Positions 8,106 to 18,103 are shown, counted from the first letter of the stretch. The stretch: DNA of 64,000 nucleotides from Dactylonectria macrodidyma (GCA_020744425.1 JAGMUV010000038.1:186001-250000); one strand, 5' to 3'. Program-made: numbers and translations. Notes: generated by a model from the sequence alone, not told the origin.

Positions 8106-9696
8106 TTAATCAGCTGCTATCCATGAATCAAACACTTCAATGTCAATATTCTGAGCCTGTAGAATTTGACTAAGTCGATCTCGCCCATCTCGAGGTCGGT
8201 CAAGTAAGGATAGTCGTGGTGAATTCCCATTCTGAATATAAAGAGCCAATTCACCTCGTAGAAGATTGTACTCATCTAAAAGTGGATGTGTGACAACGTT
8301 CGAAATTTCTGGTAAAGAGCCAATTGTCGTTGTAATGATAGCTTGACAAATAGACATTGTTTCTTCTGGCAAGAAAGCATCCAGATCAGATTGATCAAGT
8401 TCAAAGGTTTCCTGACAGAATCTGAATCGATCAGGTGGAATCTCTTCAGCAAAGTTCCGTGCAGTCTCTGAATTGAGATCATGATATAGAACTGAGGGTT
8501 GTCCAGGTTGAACATGTGGTCGATTGGCTTGACGGCGAATAGAATGGCTATTCCAGACTCGTATAAATGAGATCAAGTCATGTCGGATTGGATTCATGAA
8601 GATGAATAGAATGGAAATGCGATCAGGAAGAGAGCCGCCATCAAAGAGCCCATTTTCTGTCAGCCATTGGAAGTATATCTAATCGAAGAGAATTAGTAAA
8701 GTTCAATAAGGAATAATAGAAACTTACCCTCCACGATCCTCCACGTGCTTGATAAAGCCGATGCCACCAGCTCTCAATTCGAGTATTATGAATACTTCGT
8801 CCAAAAAACCAACAATCCTTAAACTCAATTGGAACTAACTCTGTTCCAAGTCGTTTCTTTCTATTCCCAGAAAGAAAGTAATGTAAGCCACACATCAAAG
8901 CTGTTTCCCCTCCATGATCAGATCGAATAGCTCGTGGCATCATACCACGTTGCCGCAGAACTGATAGATACTGTAAGGCAACGTTCCAACTTGTTGCAGC
9001 AGAATATCCACAGTAAAACCATGTAATATATCGGGCATACCCATCAATACCAGCATAGATCTCAAAGCCCCATTGCTTAAGCTTATCATAACCATCAAGG
9101 GACCATACCCAGTCAGGCCCTGGAACAATAAAGTCACGACGTTGAAAACGTGCTTTACCCCATCGATCAGTAATGCTTTCAGGTGCAAAGTCTCGATAAA
9201 CATTGTACAATGCATCGCGACTGATGATGTGATGTTGTTGCCGCATGTAGGTGTAAAGATAGCCTCGACCATAGTTTTGGATAACAGTTGAGACTTGAGA
9301 CTCATCATGAAAGAAGGTTCGTGCAAGTTCTTGAGCTATTTGAAGCTGGTTATTATCTTGTCGTCTGAAAAGACCAAGTTCCCGACGGATCTTGCAAAGT
9401 CCAGTGAAGCTTAAACTGAACCCCTCATCTTGAAGCCGGCGTAAGATAATAGCATCTTTTAAACACTCATCAAAGAACATTGACTTGATTCGCTCTCGTA
9501 GAGGTTCAGTGTCAACTGTACGCCGTTGACGGAGGAGTTCCCATTTCTGTAGAAATCGGTAAAGAACTGCGCGACTGACTTGGATGTTGTAATTGGTAGA
9601 AAGAGAAAGTATAATATTTGAGATTGTTGTATCTTCATCAATTAATATAGTAATATCCTGACGGAGAGGGGTGAGGTCTATTCGGGGCCGAGGCAT
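8106..9696 (-). CDS. rve-type DDE integrase/transposase, 513 aa, one intron
   Basis: Exon 1 (8728-9696, exactly 323 codons) and exon 2 (8106-8678) are separated by a 49-bp intron with GTAAGT donor and GATTAG acceptor; splicing is in phase 0. Helix-turn-helix-like sequence fills residues 1-120. The integrase core follows, with candidate catalytic residues Asp201 (WSLDGYDKL), Asp260 (RSDHGGET) and Glu308 (NTRIESWW). After the splice the family's C-terminal motif continues (SFIRVWNSHSIRRQANRPH). This domain (fungal integrase core, Pfam rve superfamily) cuts and joins DNA ends with two metal ions. No stop or frameshift is present, so the enzyme may be active or only recently silenced. Confidence 0.85.
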
Positions 9697-9989
9697 GTTG
9701 AATAGAATGGAAAGAGGGGAAAGAAAATTTGGAAAGAAAGATGGAGATTGTATAGATTAAATAGAATAAGTAAACGCATGTTTAGTAAATAAACCTTTAA
9801 TTACATATAATATTTAGATAAATCTTTTATTAAAAAATTTAATAATTTAAAATAATAATAATTTAAGTTAATTTAACTTAACTTATATAATTAAATAAAA
9901 ATATATCTAGAAGTTATAAAATATAATTATTTATATTTTTAATGTTTAATATAATAAGAATATATAAAATGTTAAAATATCTAAGTTAT
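9697..9989. other. AT-rich non-coding end of the integrase transposon
   Basis: This stretch between the integrase start and the right inverted repeat is almost pure A/T from 9780 on. It probably holds the integrase promoter next to 9697. No gene is visible. Confidence 0.5.
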
Positions 9990-10296
9990 CTGTCACATAT
10001 CGGGATATCGGATTTTGCAGCTATGACAACAGTCAAGCTTTCTGCCCTTCATCATAAGGTTCCACAGCCACTTTCCTCGTCACTGGCCTCGTCATCAGCT
10101 TCGTCACAAGCTATGATCAGGAGGATAGCTAGATAAAGTCAAATAGTCCGTAGCATCCGGACCGTCTTGGCTGTCCGAGGTCATCATCAGTCTCTTCATC
10201 TATAAGACTGACCCAAAGACCCTCATTAGATAGGAAGAATAGCAAGAGCTTCTCACACACATGATCACTTCCATATCCTAGATGCAACATTATCAC
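9990..10296 (-). repeat. Right ~307-bp inverted repeat of the integrase transposon
   Basis: Reverse complement of the left repeat with scattered substitutions and small indels. The inner edge is CTGTCACATATCGGGATATCGG and the outer edge is GATGCAACATTATCAC. Sequence outside 10296 turns AT-rich and no longer matches the left flank. Confidence 0.75.
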
Positions 10297-10479
10297 TTTA
10301 TATATTAATTTTTAGAAAACATAGAAAAATTTAATTATTTTTTAAAGGTTGAGTCTGTATATTTCTTTACAGCTCTATTCGTAACTCATCAGGACTATAC
10401 TAATCCTTATACTCAAATCTTCAGAAAGCCAAGCCCATATGTCCCTGTGCTGCTATGTTCGCAGCTGATCAGAACTAAA

Positions 10480-10890
10480 CTAATCACTATCGCTAAAAAC
10501 ATCGCCATCCAGAAGAGCTTCGAAGATATTCTTCATGGTGCGAAGTGATTTCTGGTCCAGACTCTTGAGCGCGTCAGTAATGTCCTTCGTAGTATAGTCC
10601 TGGCCAGATTTTTCCTTCTTGCTCTTTTTCTTGCCCGATTCCTTTTTCTTCTTCTGTCGCTTGGAAGTATGGTCGTCGGAGGAGGAGTCATCGCGGGATC
10701 GCTTCTCGACATCTGTAACTATTAGCGATCGGCCTTGATCAGACACGTACAGGCATGTATGGAACTTACCAGTCACAAGCGAGCAGTGTTTGGCCTGACT
10801 ACCATAGTGACAGGAGGCACAACCCGGAGACATTGCATTCAATGTCACATAAGCATTGAATATACCAGTATTGTCCTTGCACTTCTTGCA
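10480..10890 (-). pseudogene. Second DUF3716-type gene, start region disrupted by an insertion
   Basis: Read on the minus strand, ACKKCKDNTGIFNAYVTLNA then PGCASCHYG and KHCSLV show the same C-x2-C ... C-x2-C ... C-S layout as the gene at 5.9-6.5 kb. One cysteine of the pattern (after G-x-F) is replaced. An intron of about 55 bp (GTAAGT donor after CTTGTGACTG, TTACAG acceptor) leads to a Lys/Ser-rich, nuclear-looking tail ending DGDVFSDSD at 10480. A short LTR-like insertion lies directly upstream, probably in the original start region. The gene points toward the integrase transposon, mirroring the left gene. Confidence 0.55.
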
Positions 10891-10896
10891 CGCCTT

Positions 10897-11007
10897 TGTA
10901 ACGGGTCAGGCCCACTTGGCTGGCGGCTCTGCCGCCAAGCCCGAATCCTTCTCCACAGCGCCATCGAGTTGATTCTCGAATCTTCTATATTAAAGAAGAT
11001 ATAACGC
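10897..11007. repeat. Short solo-LTR-like insertion
   Basis: TGTAACGGGTCAGG at 10897 resembles the CCGTTACA/TGTAACGG termini of the other short LTRs in this window. Flanks GCCTT (10892-10896) and GTCTT (11008-11012) would be a 5-bp duplication with one mismatch. Removing the segment roughly restores continuity of the DUF3716 gene start. The right end is not the usual CA, so the call is tentative. Confidence 0.3.
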
Positions 11008-11096
11008 GTCTTCATGCACCCAGTTTGTATTTAGATTCTTTCCTTTCTTCATCTTGAAAGTAAACAGCATAGGGACTAGTTAGTTGAATCAACTCG

Positions 11097-11600
11097 CTAG
11101 AGGCCTTTCACAGCCTTCTTGTCCTCGAGTTCCTCGCCGTACATGAATTTGACCAGGGAATCGGCAGCTTGAGGGCGTGTTGACCGGTGGACGCCATTGT
11201 TTGGTGCGGTACAGGCGTGTACGAACGTGTATGCGCGAAGTCGTGGTGTTGTGCGATCGTGAACGTGGAGCTGCGGCAGGCGATGTTGAGCGATGTTTGG
11301 CGATGTTTGGTCGCGTATGAGCCTGTAGTCGAAGTTCAAAAAAACAACAAAAAAAAATCTGTAGCACGAAGAGTTTCAATTGCGCGCCCTAAAAAAAGAA
11401 AAATCTTTATACACCTGCTTTACAGCTGTAACGGTCTGTACACGACTGTAAATGGGTGTATTCAAATTATCGCCAATGCTGCAATTGGAGTACGTTGAAG
11501 TCATATATTCGGTTTGAAGGATATTAAATATGTGAACAGGCCTGTACACGCCTGTATTCAATATGTGATCGGGCCTGTACACGCCTGTAGTGTGCAGCTA
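11097..11600. other. Subterminal region with repeated GCCTGTACACG motifs and a possible short exon
   Basis: The motif GCCTGTACACGCCTGTA occurs at 11540-11556 and 11573-11589. Diverged copies lie near 11433-11461 (CTGTACACGACTGTA), and an inverted form at 11210-11233 (ACAGGCGTGTACGAACGTG). Such clusters next to a terminal repeat could be transposase-binding sites. On the minus strand, 11097-11339 has an open frame ending SLVKFMYGEELEDKKAVKGL that could be an upstream exon of the DUF3716 gene; I cannot show splicing. Confidence 0.3.
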
Positions 11601-11651
11601 GTGAGATTTGGGTTTTGAGACAGTGAGCCCTACAGTCAACCGTAGCCGGTA
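11600..11651 (-). repeat. Inner part of the split right terminal repeat of the composite element
   Basis: GGTTTTGAGACAGTGAGCCC and CTACAGTCAACCG here are the reverse complement of the left terminal repeat at 5663-5695. The following TA (11650-11651) is the left target duplication of the inserted pogo element; the outer 22 bp of the repeat continue at 13812. Confidence 0.6.
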
Positions 11652-13809
11652 ATACCCACCTACCAGTAAGCAAAAAAAATATTTCCCCATACAAAATGCA
11701 ATTTTTCAACCATATGTGGAAAATTCACCAAAAATAAAAACCATGAAATGATTTTCGAATTTCGTTTTAGAATCAAGTGGGTTTTAATATTTTCGCGGTA
11801 TTTTGACTTCACGCCCTGCGCGTGTGCGTACCACAGCTAACTCTTCCTCCTCCGAATTTGACCTCTCATCATCTTCCATGCCTCCCACCTCAATCACATC
11901 CTCAACAGCATCCGCCCCTTCAATTGCTTCGCTTGCCTCGGAAATAGTGTCACCAGCCACTAGAGACTCCGCCAATGTCATGAACCTTTTGTTGGGATTC
12001 GGTATCGCCTTCCTCTTCTTGCCTCTGCTCAACCGCCCAACTTCCTCCTCCAGACTGGCTATTCTGGTGCTCAGAGAGGCGATCTTTGACTCTTGAGCTT
12101 CAAACCCTCTCGATATCACAGAATAGCGCCTTCTTGTTGACGGGCTCTTGTTCTTCCCCAGATCTCGGATGTGGCGGCTGGTCTTTGGCGTATTATCAGA
12201 GTCGACTTGCCCGTCTCTGTGGCCGTCCGACCCGGGCGTCGTTTCCTTCTTGTCCGGCTGAATCTCAGGATGTATGAGCGCTTTCCGCCGTGAAATCGGC
12301 CAGTTTCCAGTCACCCTCCAGCCTGAGAGTATATTTTTCTTCGTCATACCCACTTCCCTGGCTTTGGCATAGGCCTTGATGAAGTTGACTTTGTCCCCCG
12401 GCGCAGAATCGGTCAGGCAGGTCAGCTTCTGCAGTTCCTTTCGGTAGGCAGCCTTGGATGCATTGAATACGCCGTTGTCAAGTGGCTGTAGGCCGTGGGA
12501 GCAGTGAGCTGGCAGGTAACAGCAATACACGTTGTTCAAAAAGCACGTAGCCATCCACTCATCCTGGATTTTTAGTCAGCGCCGTCAGTGGTATTTCCGA
12601 TCTAGAACAGGTAGATACTCACAGATACATGGCTCCCATGGCCATCTAATATGATGAGCCTTGCATCAGACTCATCCGCCGGTTGCGTTTGAGGCAGATA
12701 GACCTCCTTGAGCCACTCGACTGCGATATGGTTGTCCGTCCAGCCATTGTCAGACGTGATATAATACCAGTCGGCGACCCCCCGGAGCTCATCGATAAAC
12801 CACTGTTGCTGAAGCTCTTTACCTTTGAAGATGATCCCCGGCTTCAGAAGACGGCCATCTGCGGTGACGGCTTCGATAAAGGTAGTCCAAGTGCGGGACT
12901 GCGAGCCCTTGAGGAAGGCCTTCCTCCTAGGATCGCTACTGCCAATGACCAAGGAATCCAAGCCTATTTTTTCAGTGGATTAGTGAGTTTCGTAGCAAAA
13001 ATGATCAATACTCACCAAATCCAGCCATGATACCGCCCTCGTCAACATTAACCGTGTTCTCCGGTTTGATCCAGCCATATTCGCTCTCCCGGATGTCAAA
13101 GTACCAATTGACGGCCATTGGGGTAAAGGAATTGAATCTTGCAGCTTCCTGGCGTTTCCCCACCTACGTCTTGATATCGTCATGGCGTTTAATGAACCTG
13201 GCTAGCCAGTGTACACCGATAGGCCTTTCCCGTCCTTGCTGTCTCAAGAGGGCAGCGACGGTGGCGCGAACTTGACTGTGGGAAGGAGCATAGCCCAAGG
13301 CCTCTTGTCGAAGTATCCAGGTAACCAATCTGGACTCCTCCGACTTGGATAAAAGCTGAGCAGGCTGGGTGACCTCGGATCTTGACGGTAGGCCTCTTAA
13401 TCGGTCAGAAAGAGTGGTTTGAGGCACGCCATTCTTCTGGGCAGCCTGGCTCTGGGAGAGGCCATTATCTGTGACATTCAGTATGGCCTGGATAACATCC
13501 TCCTCCGTATAAGATAATTGAGGCATGTTTGAGGCGATTGAGGAAAGATGGGAAAGAGAAAATTCTGGATGAAGCTTCGGGGAGGCTGGGTGATAAGGGA
13601 GGCATTTTGAGACATTTTACATTAGTGCCGTGCGACCATGCCGCATGCGTCACTAAAGAAACAATGCTGGAATATTAAATTCCATACAATTCTTAATACA
13701 GCAGACATTTTCTCATGAAAAAATCTTTCCTTTTGACAAAGTACTGTGCAAGTGAATTTGGGCATTTTGTATGGGGAAATATTTTTTTTGCTTACCGGTA
13801 GGTGGGTAT
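11652..13809 (-). mobile_element. 2158-bp pogo/Fot1-type transposon, TA target duplication
   Basis: Termini ATACCCACCTACC(A/G)GTAAGC continue into AAAAAAAATATTTCCCC and form ~48-bp inverted repeats with one mismatch. The element is bounded by TA at 11650-11651 and 13810-13811. It carries one transposase gene on the minus strand. It sits inside the right terminal repeat of the composite element, so it is the younger insertion. Confidence 0.9.
11784..13526 (-). pseudogene. pogo/Fot1 transposase with a single nonsense codon
   Basis: The gene starts MPQLSYTEEDVIQAIL with a Psq-type HTH and a CENP-B/Tc5-type HTH (GVHWLARFIKRHDDIKT). In-frame TAG at 13164-13166 stops it. The same frame then continues (VGKRQEAARFNSFTPMAVNW) through the DDE domain with D in NVDEGGIMAGF, D in LIILDGHGSH and D in GLQPLDNGVF. 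Two introns splice in frame: 12964-13015 and 12564-12622 (both GTGAGT donors, AG acceptors). A coiled-coil-like segment (ASLSTRIASLEEEVGRL) precedes the C terminus. The TAG would come from CAG by C-to-T, a RIP-compatible change; otherwise the protein is complete. Confidence 0.85.
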
Positions 13810-13839
13810 TACCGGCAGGTGGGTACTGCATGGTAATCT

Positions 13840-14700
13840 GTTAGGACTTATAGAGCCTCAAGCGGGAGTAACATTATAGAACTATTCTTGCCATCAGGTT
13901 AGGTGTGCCATAGTAATCATCAGGGTGCCGGTGGGTCCCATAACAGAATTCGGCGGCAGATGCATACGAGTCATACTCGACACCGTCGGTCTTGCGTAGT
14001 TCGTTGGGATCGCGATGTGGATGAGCCAGCATTAGCTTCACACGACAAAAATCATCATATTGGTGATGCTGGGGGTTGGACTTACCGGTATACCGCGGGA
14101 AGTAGTATAGAACACGAGACCTAGCTTGGTGACCCCATCGTGTCCACTTTCTCCCATCCCTCTTGCTAGTATTCTAGTTAGCTAGGAAGTCAAGGTAATC
14201 AAGTTCTTCATAAAGGGAAGGGCGAGAAAGATACTTCTCATATATCCCAACGACCTCAGCGTCGTGGTGATCACCTTGGAGGCGAAGAGACCGACCCTGT
14301 TGCTCGTAGGGACGGCCATCAACGGCTCTTATAATACGGGTACCCTCCTGCAGCTCGCAGTTGAGCAAGACATGGCAGATCTCTTGCCCCGAGAAGTCTC
14401 TCTCAGTAAGCAACTTGTTCATGAGACGTGAGGCAAAAGATAGAAGTGGGTTCTGGTAGGAGACATAGGGCAAGATTTGCCGCCCCAGGCTGGCATAACT
14501 ATCAGTCCGCTTCTCCATCTTACTGCAATACTTGGCTGCATAATTGATCACAGCTTGAAGGAAATCCAGCCACTCCTGAAGACAACGACGGCGTACGCAG
14601 AACTGGCGTCTGAATTGGCGGTTAAGGTGGGCATGTTCTCTTGCATTAGGAGGACGTAGCAGGATAACATCTAACTCAGGGGGTAAAAGGGGAAGTTGGC
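13840..14700 (-). pseudogene. Helitron helicase fragment with internal deletion and an in-frame stop
   Basis: Minus frame from about 14700: PPELDVILLRPPNAREHAHL and RQFRRQFCVRRRC, family sequence from the N-terminal part. It runs directly into INYAAKYCSKMEKRTDSYAS, YQNPLLSFASRLMNKLL and CHVLLNCELQEGTR, which normally lie hundreds of residues further on. A TAG at 14174-14176 interrupts it, after which the frame continues (RVLYYFPRYTG, YDDFCRVKLMLAHPHRDP) to about 13850. It is a non-functional relic on the opposite strand to the Rep fragment near 4.6 kb. Confidence 0.75.
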
Positions 14701-14756
14701 GATAAGTCGCCCACCCTAGTTTTGGCCCACCCCTGGCTTTGGCCCGCTCTATTTAT

Positions 14757-14898
14757 GTTACGACCTGGGCGAGCCGGGCGTGCATGAGACCCTATTTAAT
14801 AGCTGTTATCCATACCTATGATCGCTACCATTGTGATTATAGACTTATCTTTTGGCCTGACGGGCTAGGAGACGTAATGCGAAGTGTGGATCGTTACA
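14757..14898 (+). repeat. Short solo-LTR-like repeat, copy A (142 bp)
   Basis: Begins TGTTACGACCTGG and ends GATCGTTACA. It shares with copies at 18.2 and 27.3 kb the internal landmarks GCTAC-(C/A)AT-TGTGAT or GCGAT and ATCTTTTGGCC. The flanks ATTTA and TAAAT are complementary rather than directly repeated, so no target duplication is proven here. Confidence 0.45.
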
Positions 14899-14937
14899 TA
14901 AATTCCTTTGCCATTTAATTTTATTAACTAGTAATTA

Positions 14938-16830
14938 ACGTACATGATAAGCATGCGGATCAAACAAGCATGCGGATCAAACAAGCATGCGGATCAAACA
15001 AGCATGCGGATCAAAAATCCCTCAACCTACAACATTTCTATTTGATTAATTATTCCTCAACCACCCAGCATGCCGCGGGCGAATATAGAGGCTAAGGTGC
15101 TTCTTGCACTTCAGGCCTACCAAAATAACCGAGAATTAAGTCTTCGACGCGCTGCAAAGGTCTATGAAATCCCTTATACTACTCTCTACCGCCGACAGCA
15201 TGGCATATCCGCGCGTTGCGATTGGATCCCTAAATCACGCAAACTATCTGATCTAGAGGAACAGATCATTATTCAGTTCATTCTCGACCTAGATTCGCGA
15301 GGATTTACCCCGCGACTGCGTGGTGTTGAAGAAATGGCCAACCGATTGCTCGCCGACCGCGACGCGTTACCTGTCGGCAAGCGCTGGGCTTCTAACTTCG
15401 TCAAGCGACACGAAGAGCTCAAGACGCGTTTTTTTCGTAAATACGACTATCAGAGAGCCAAATGCGAAGATCCGACTATTATTCGCAACTGGTTTAGGCT
15501 CGTGGAGAACACAATCGCGAAGTACGGCATCCGATTAGATGATATCTACAACTTTGACGAGACTGGCTTTCTGATGGGCATGATTGCAAGCGGAATGGTC
15601 GTCACAGGTTCAGAAAGGCGTGGAAGACCAAAATCAGTGCAGCCTGGAAGCCGGGAATGGATTACTGTCATTCAGGCGATCAATGCGGAAGGCCGAGCGA
15701 TCCAGCCGTTTATCATAGGTGCAGGCCAATATCACCTCGCCAACTGGTACCGAGAAAGCAACCTCCCGGGCGATTGGGCTATTGCAACGTCTCGAAATGG
15801 CTGGACCGATAACGAGATAGGTCTTGAGTGGCTAAAGCACTTTGACCGGTGTACAACCAACCGATCAACTGGTCCCTATCGTCTTTTAATCCTCGATGGG
15901 CACGAAAGTCACCACTCAGCCGACTTTGAGATATATTGCGAGGAGAACAAGATCATTACGCTTTGTATGCCGCCTCATTCTTCTCATCTGCTTCAGCCTC
16001 TTGACGTCGGGTGCTTTGGGCTGCTCAAGAAGGCTTATGGTCGAGAAATAGAGCATCTGATCAGATGCTCTATAACCCACGTTTCGAAGACCGAGTTCTT
16101 TCCGGCCTTTTACGCCGCATTTCAAGCCACTATGACAGAAAGAAATATCAAGGCAGCCTTTAGAGGAGCCGGGCTTGTTCCTCTTGACCCGGAAAGTGTA
16201 GTCTCGAAGCTTGATGTGCAGCTACGGACTCCAACGCCGGTTGAGGAGGAGGCTAGCGCCTCTGCCCCTTGGGTTTCAAAGACCCCAAAGACCGTCCTTG
16301 AGGCCAGGTCTCAGTCTGAATACCTTGAAAGACGAATCAGAAGGCATCAAAGTAGCTCTCCAGAGTCAATTCTAGGAGCACTAAAGTCTCTTTCTAAGGG
16401 AACTAAGGCAATGATGCATGAGAATGCCTTATTGAGGGCTGAGAACCGCGACCTTCGACAGGCAAATGAGATACTAAGCCGGCGCCGTAGGGCAAAAAGG
16501 ACCCGCCTACAGAAAAGAGGGGTGATGACAGTAGATGAAGGAAGGGAAGCAATTGATCGGATGGATGTTAATGCGCAGGTAGTGGCTGAATCGTCGAAAA
16601 GTGGTGGTCAAGGAGGGTCAGCGCGACCGAAGGAAAGGCGCTGTGGAGTGTGCGGCAAGCCCGGACATAATGCAAGGACGTGTAGGTAGTTATTGGGATA
16701 TATTGGGAAGAGTATAGTGATTGATTTTAATTGATTAGATGGTTTGTTGTGTTTTTATAGCGATTTCTATTTCGAAGGTTATGATTTTTGATCCGCATGC
16801 TTGTTTGATCCGCATGCTTATCATGTACGT
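14938..16830 (+). mobile_element. Intact 1893-bp pogo-type transposon with iteron-bearing termini
   Basis: Ends are TA|ACGTACATGATAAGC and GCTTATCATGTACGT|TA. Directly inside each end are tandem copies of AAGCATGCGGATCAAAC: four at the left (14950-15016), two at the right (about 16790-16818, inverted). One uninterrupted transposase gene lies between. The unequal iteron number suggests slippage after the ancestral two-copy state. Confidence 0.9.
15070..16689 (+). CDS. pogo/Fot1-type DDE transposase, intact, 539 aa
   Basis: Intronless. Residues 1-50 form a Psq-like HTH (LSLRRAAKVYEIPYTTLYRR) and 55-120 a CENP-B/Tc5 HTH ending WASNFVKRHEELKTR. The DDE_1 catalytic domain has Asp163 (NFDETGF), Asp276 (ILDGHESHH) and Asp312 (LLQPLDVGCF). 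A coiled-coil-like stretch near 440-470 precedes a C-terminal CCHC zinc knuckle (CGVCGKPGHNARTC). The enzyme would bind the terminal iterons and cut and paste at TA. No stops or frameshifts are seen, so activity is plausible. It borders the RIP-degraded block yet looks unmutated, suggesting recent arrival. Confidence 0.95.
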   Translation: MPRANIEAKVLLALQAYQNNRELSLRRAAKVYEIPYTTLYRRQHGISARCDWIPKSRKLSDLEEQIIIQFILDLDSRGFTPRLRGVEEMANRLLADRDALPVGKRWASNFVKRHEELKTRFFRKYDYQRAKCEDPTIIRNWFRLVENTIAKYGIRLDDIYNFDETGFLMGMIASGMVVTGSERRGRPKSVQPGSREWITVIQAINAEGRAIQPFIIGAGQYHLANWYRESNLPGDWAIATSRNGWTDNEIGLEWLKHFDRCTTNRSTGPYRLLILDGHESHHSADFEIYCEENKIITLCMPPHSSHLLQPLDVGCFGLLKKAYGREIEHLIRCSITHVSKTEFFPAFYAAFQATMTERNIKAAFRGAGLVPLDPESVVSKLDVQLRTPTPVEEEASASAPWVSKTPKTVLEARSQSEYLERRIRRHQSSSPESILGALKSLSKGTKAMMHENALLRAENRDLRQANEILSRRRRAKRTRLQKRGVMTVDEGREAIDRMDVNAQVVAESSKSGGQGGSARPKERRCGVCGKPGHNARTCR

Positions 16831-17835
16831 TATTACTATTTTAAAGTTTATTTTTAATTCTTTTTAACCTTTACAATAATATTTTTAAACACTTTATTAT
16901 TAATTTAAATATCTACATTTACTTAAACTTTAAATTAATTAAATTTATTTTAAAAATATTAAAATCACCTTTTTACTTAGAAATTTCTAACTTAAATAAG
17001 TACTTTTTTTAAAAAAAAAATTAATCTGCTTTAAAGCCTTTTTTAACTGTTTTTATATCTATCTTATAATATTTAGTATATTGATAGTAATTATAAATAC
17101 TACTATTATTACTATAAGTAACTGTTAGTTCTTCTCTATTTAAAATATCTAATAAATACAATCTTTTTAATATTATTAGTACTTTTTTTTATAATTCTAT
17201 TATCTATTTATAGAAATATATAAATTAGCAAATTAAAATTTCTACTTATATAAATATCTTCTATATTTAGTAAACAGTTTTTTTCTGCAATTTAAGATAT
17301 TTAGTATTTAAATAAGCTTTCTAATATTCTTTTAATATAATTTTCGTCTATTGAATAAAAGCTATATATATAGATAGCAGTCAGTTTAACTTCATTTTTA
17401 TATTACTTTTTCTTTTACTAGTAAGTTTATTAAATATTTTAAAAACTGTTTATAGTAGTAATATATAGCCTGTCTTTTTTAAATTACTTGAAAGTCAAAT
17501 TATAATATTTATTTACTATTTATCTTATAAATTTAAGTTCAATTTATAAAAACAAGAACTTTTTATAATTTTAATTTTAGTGTTATTTGCAAAAAGTCTA
17601 GAAACTATTAAAATCTATATTACTTTTAGTTAATAGTTTTATTAGTTTTATTTATATAGAAGTCATAGAACTTTGTATTTTACTTTTAATTAAAAGCTTT
17701 TTAATATTTCTAGTAAGATTTAAAAGTTTAAATTTATTTTTTAATATTATTTTTATATTTCTTATATTTTTATTATTCATATAAAAAATCCATTATCTTT
17801 ATAATTTTATTATTAAATTCCATATAAAGTAAATA

Positions 17836-18103
17836 TTTAAATTAAATAAACTAAATAAATTAAATAAATTAAATAAATTAAATAAATTAAATAAATTAAA
17901 TAAATTAAATAAATTAAATAAATTAAAATTAATAATTAAATAAATTAAATAAATTAAATAAATTAAATAAATTAAATAAATTAAATAAATTAAATAATTA
18001 AATAATTAAATAAATTAAATAAATTAAATAAATTAAATAATTAATAATTAAATAAATTAAATAAATTAAATAAATTAAATAAATTAAATAAATTAAATAA
18101 ATT
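17836..18103. repeat. AAATAAATT minisatellite
   Basis: About 268 bp of tandem 9-bp units (AAATAAATT), with a few units shortened to AAATAATT or AATTAAT. The unit is regular enough to point to slippage expansion within the AT block. Confidence 0.9.

Larger units (their letters stand above)
6499..10296. mobile_element. Two-gene rve/DDE-integrase DNA transposon with ~310-bp inverted repeats
   Basis: Imperfect inverted repeats at 6499-6819 and 9990-10296 enclose exactly two convergent, uninterrupted genes: a 389-codon ORF (plus) and a spliced 513-aa integrase (minus). Their stop codons lie 28 bp apart. The coding parts show no RIP-type stops although an internal AT-rich stretch lies at 9.7-9.99 kb. 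I could not identify a clear target-site duplication. The integrase resembles the eukaryotic rve-type transposases sometimes classed as IS3EU; the exact class is my inference. Confidence 0.6.
5639..13833. mobile_element. Candidate composite DNA element with inverted termini and TA target duplication
   Basis: The left end TA|CCATGCAGTACCCACC (5637 on) followed by CGGTTGACTGTAGGGCTCAC is repeated as reverse complement at the right: inner part at about 11600-11646 and outer part at 13812-13833, followed by TA. The right copy is split by a pogo element inserted at a TA inside it and has 7 extra bases (CCGGCTA). Without that insertion the element is about 6.0 kb. It encloses two DUF3716-type genes pointing inward and a two-gene integrase transposon between ~310-bp inverted repeats. 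The outer termini resemble pogo termini (ACCCACCT core), so a pogo-type transposase could have moved it. The alternative is two independent terminal-repeat relics that happen to be inverted. Confidence 0.5.

Noticed and set aside
14938..15020. CRISPR-like array (regular 17-bp repeats)
   Set aside because: The units are directly tandem without spacers and form the terminus of a pogo transposon in a fungal genome.
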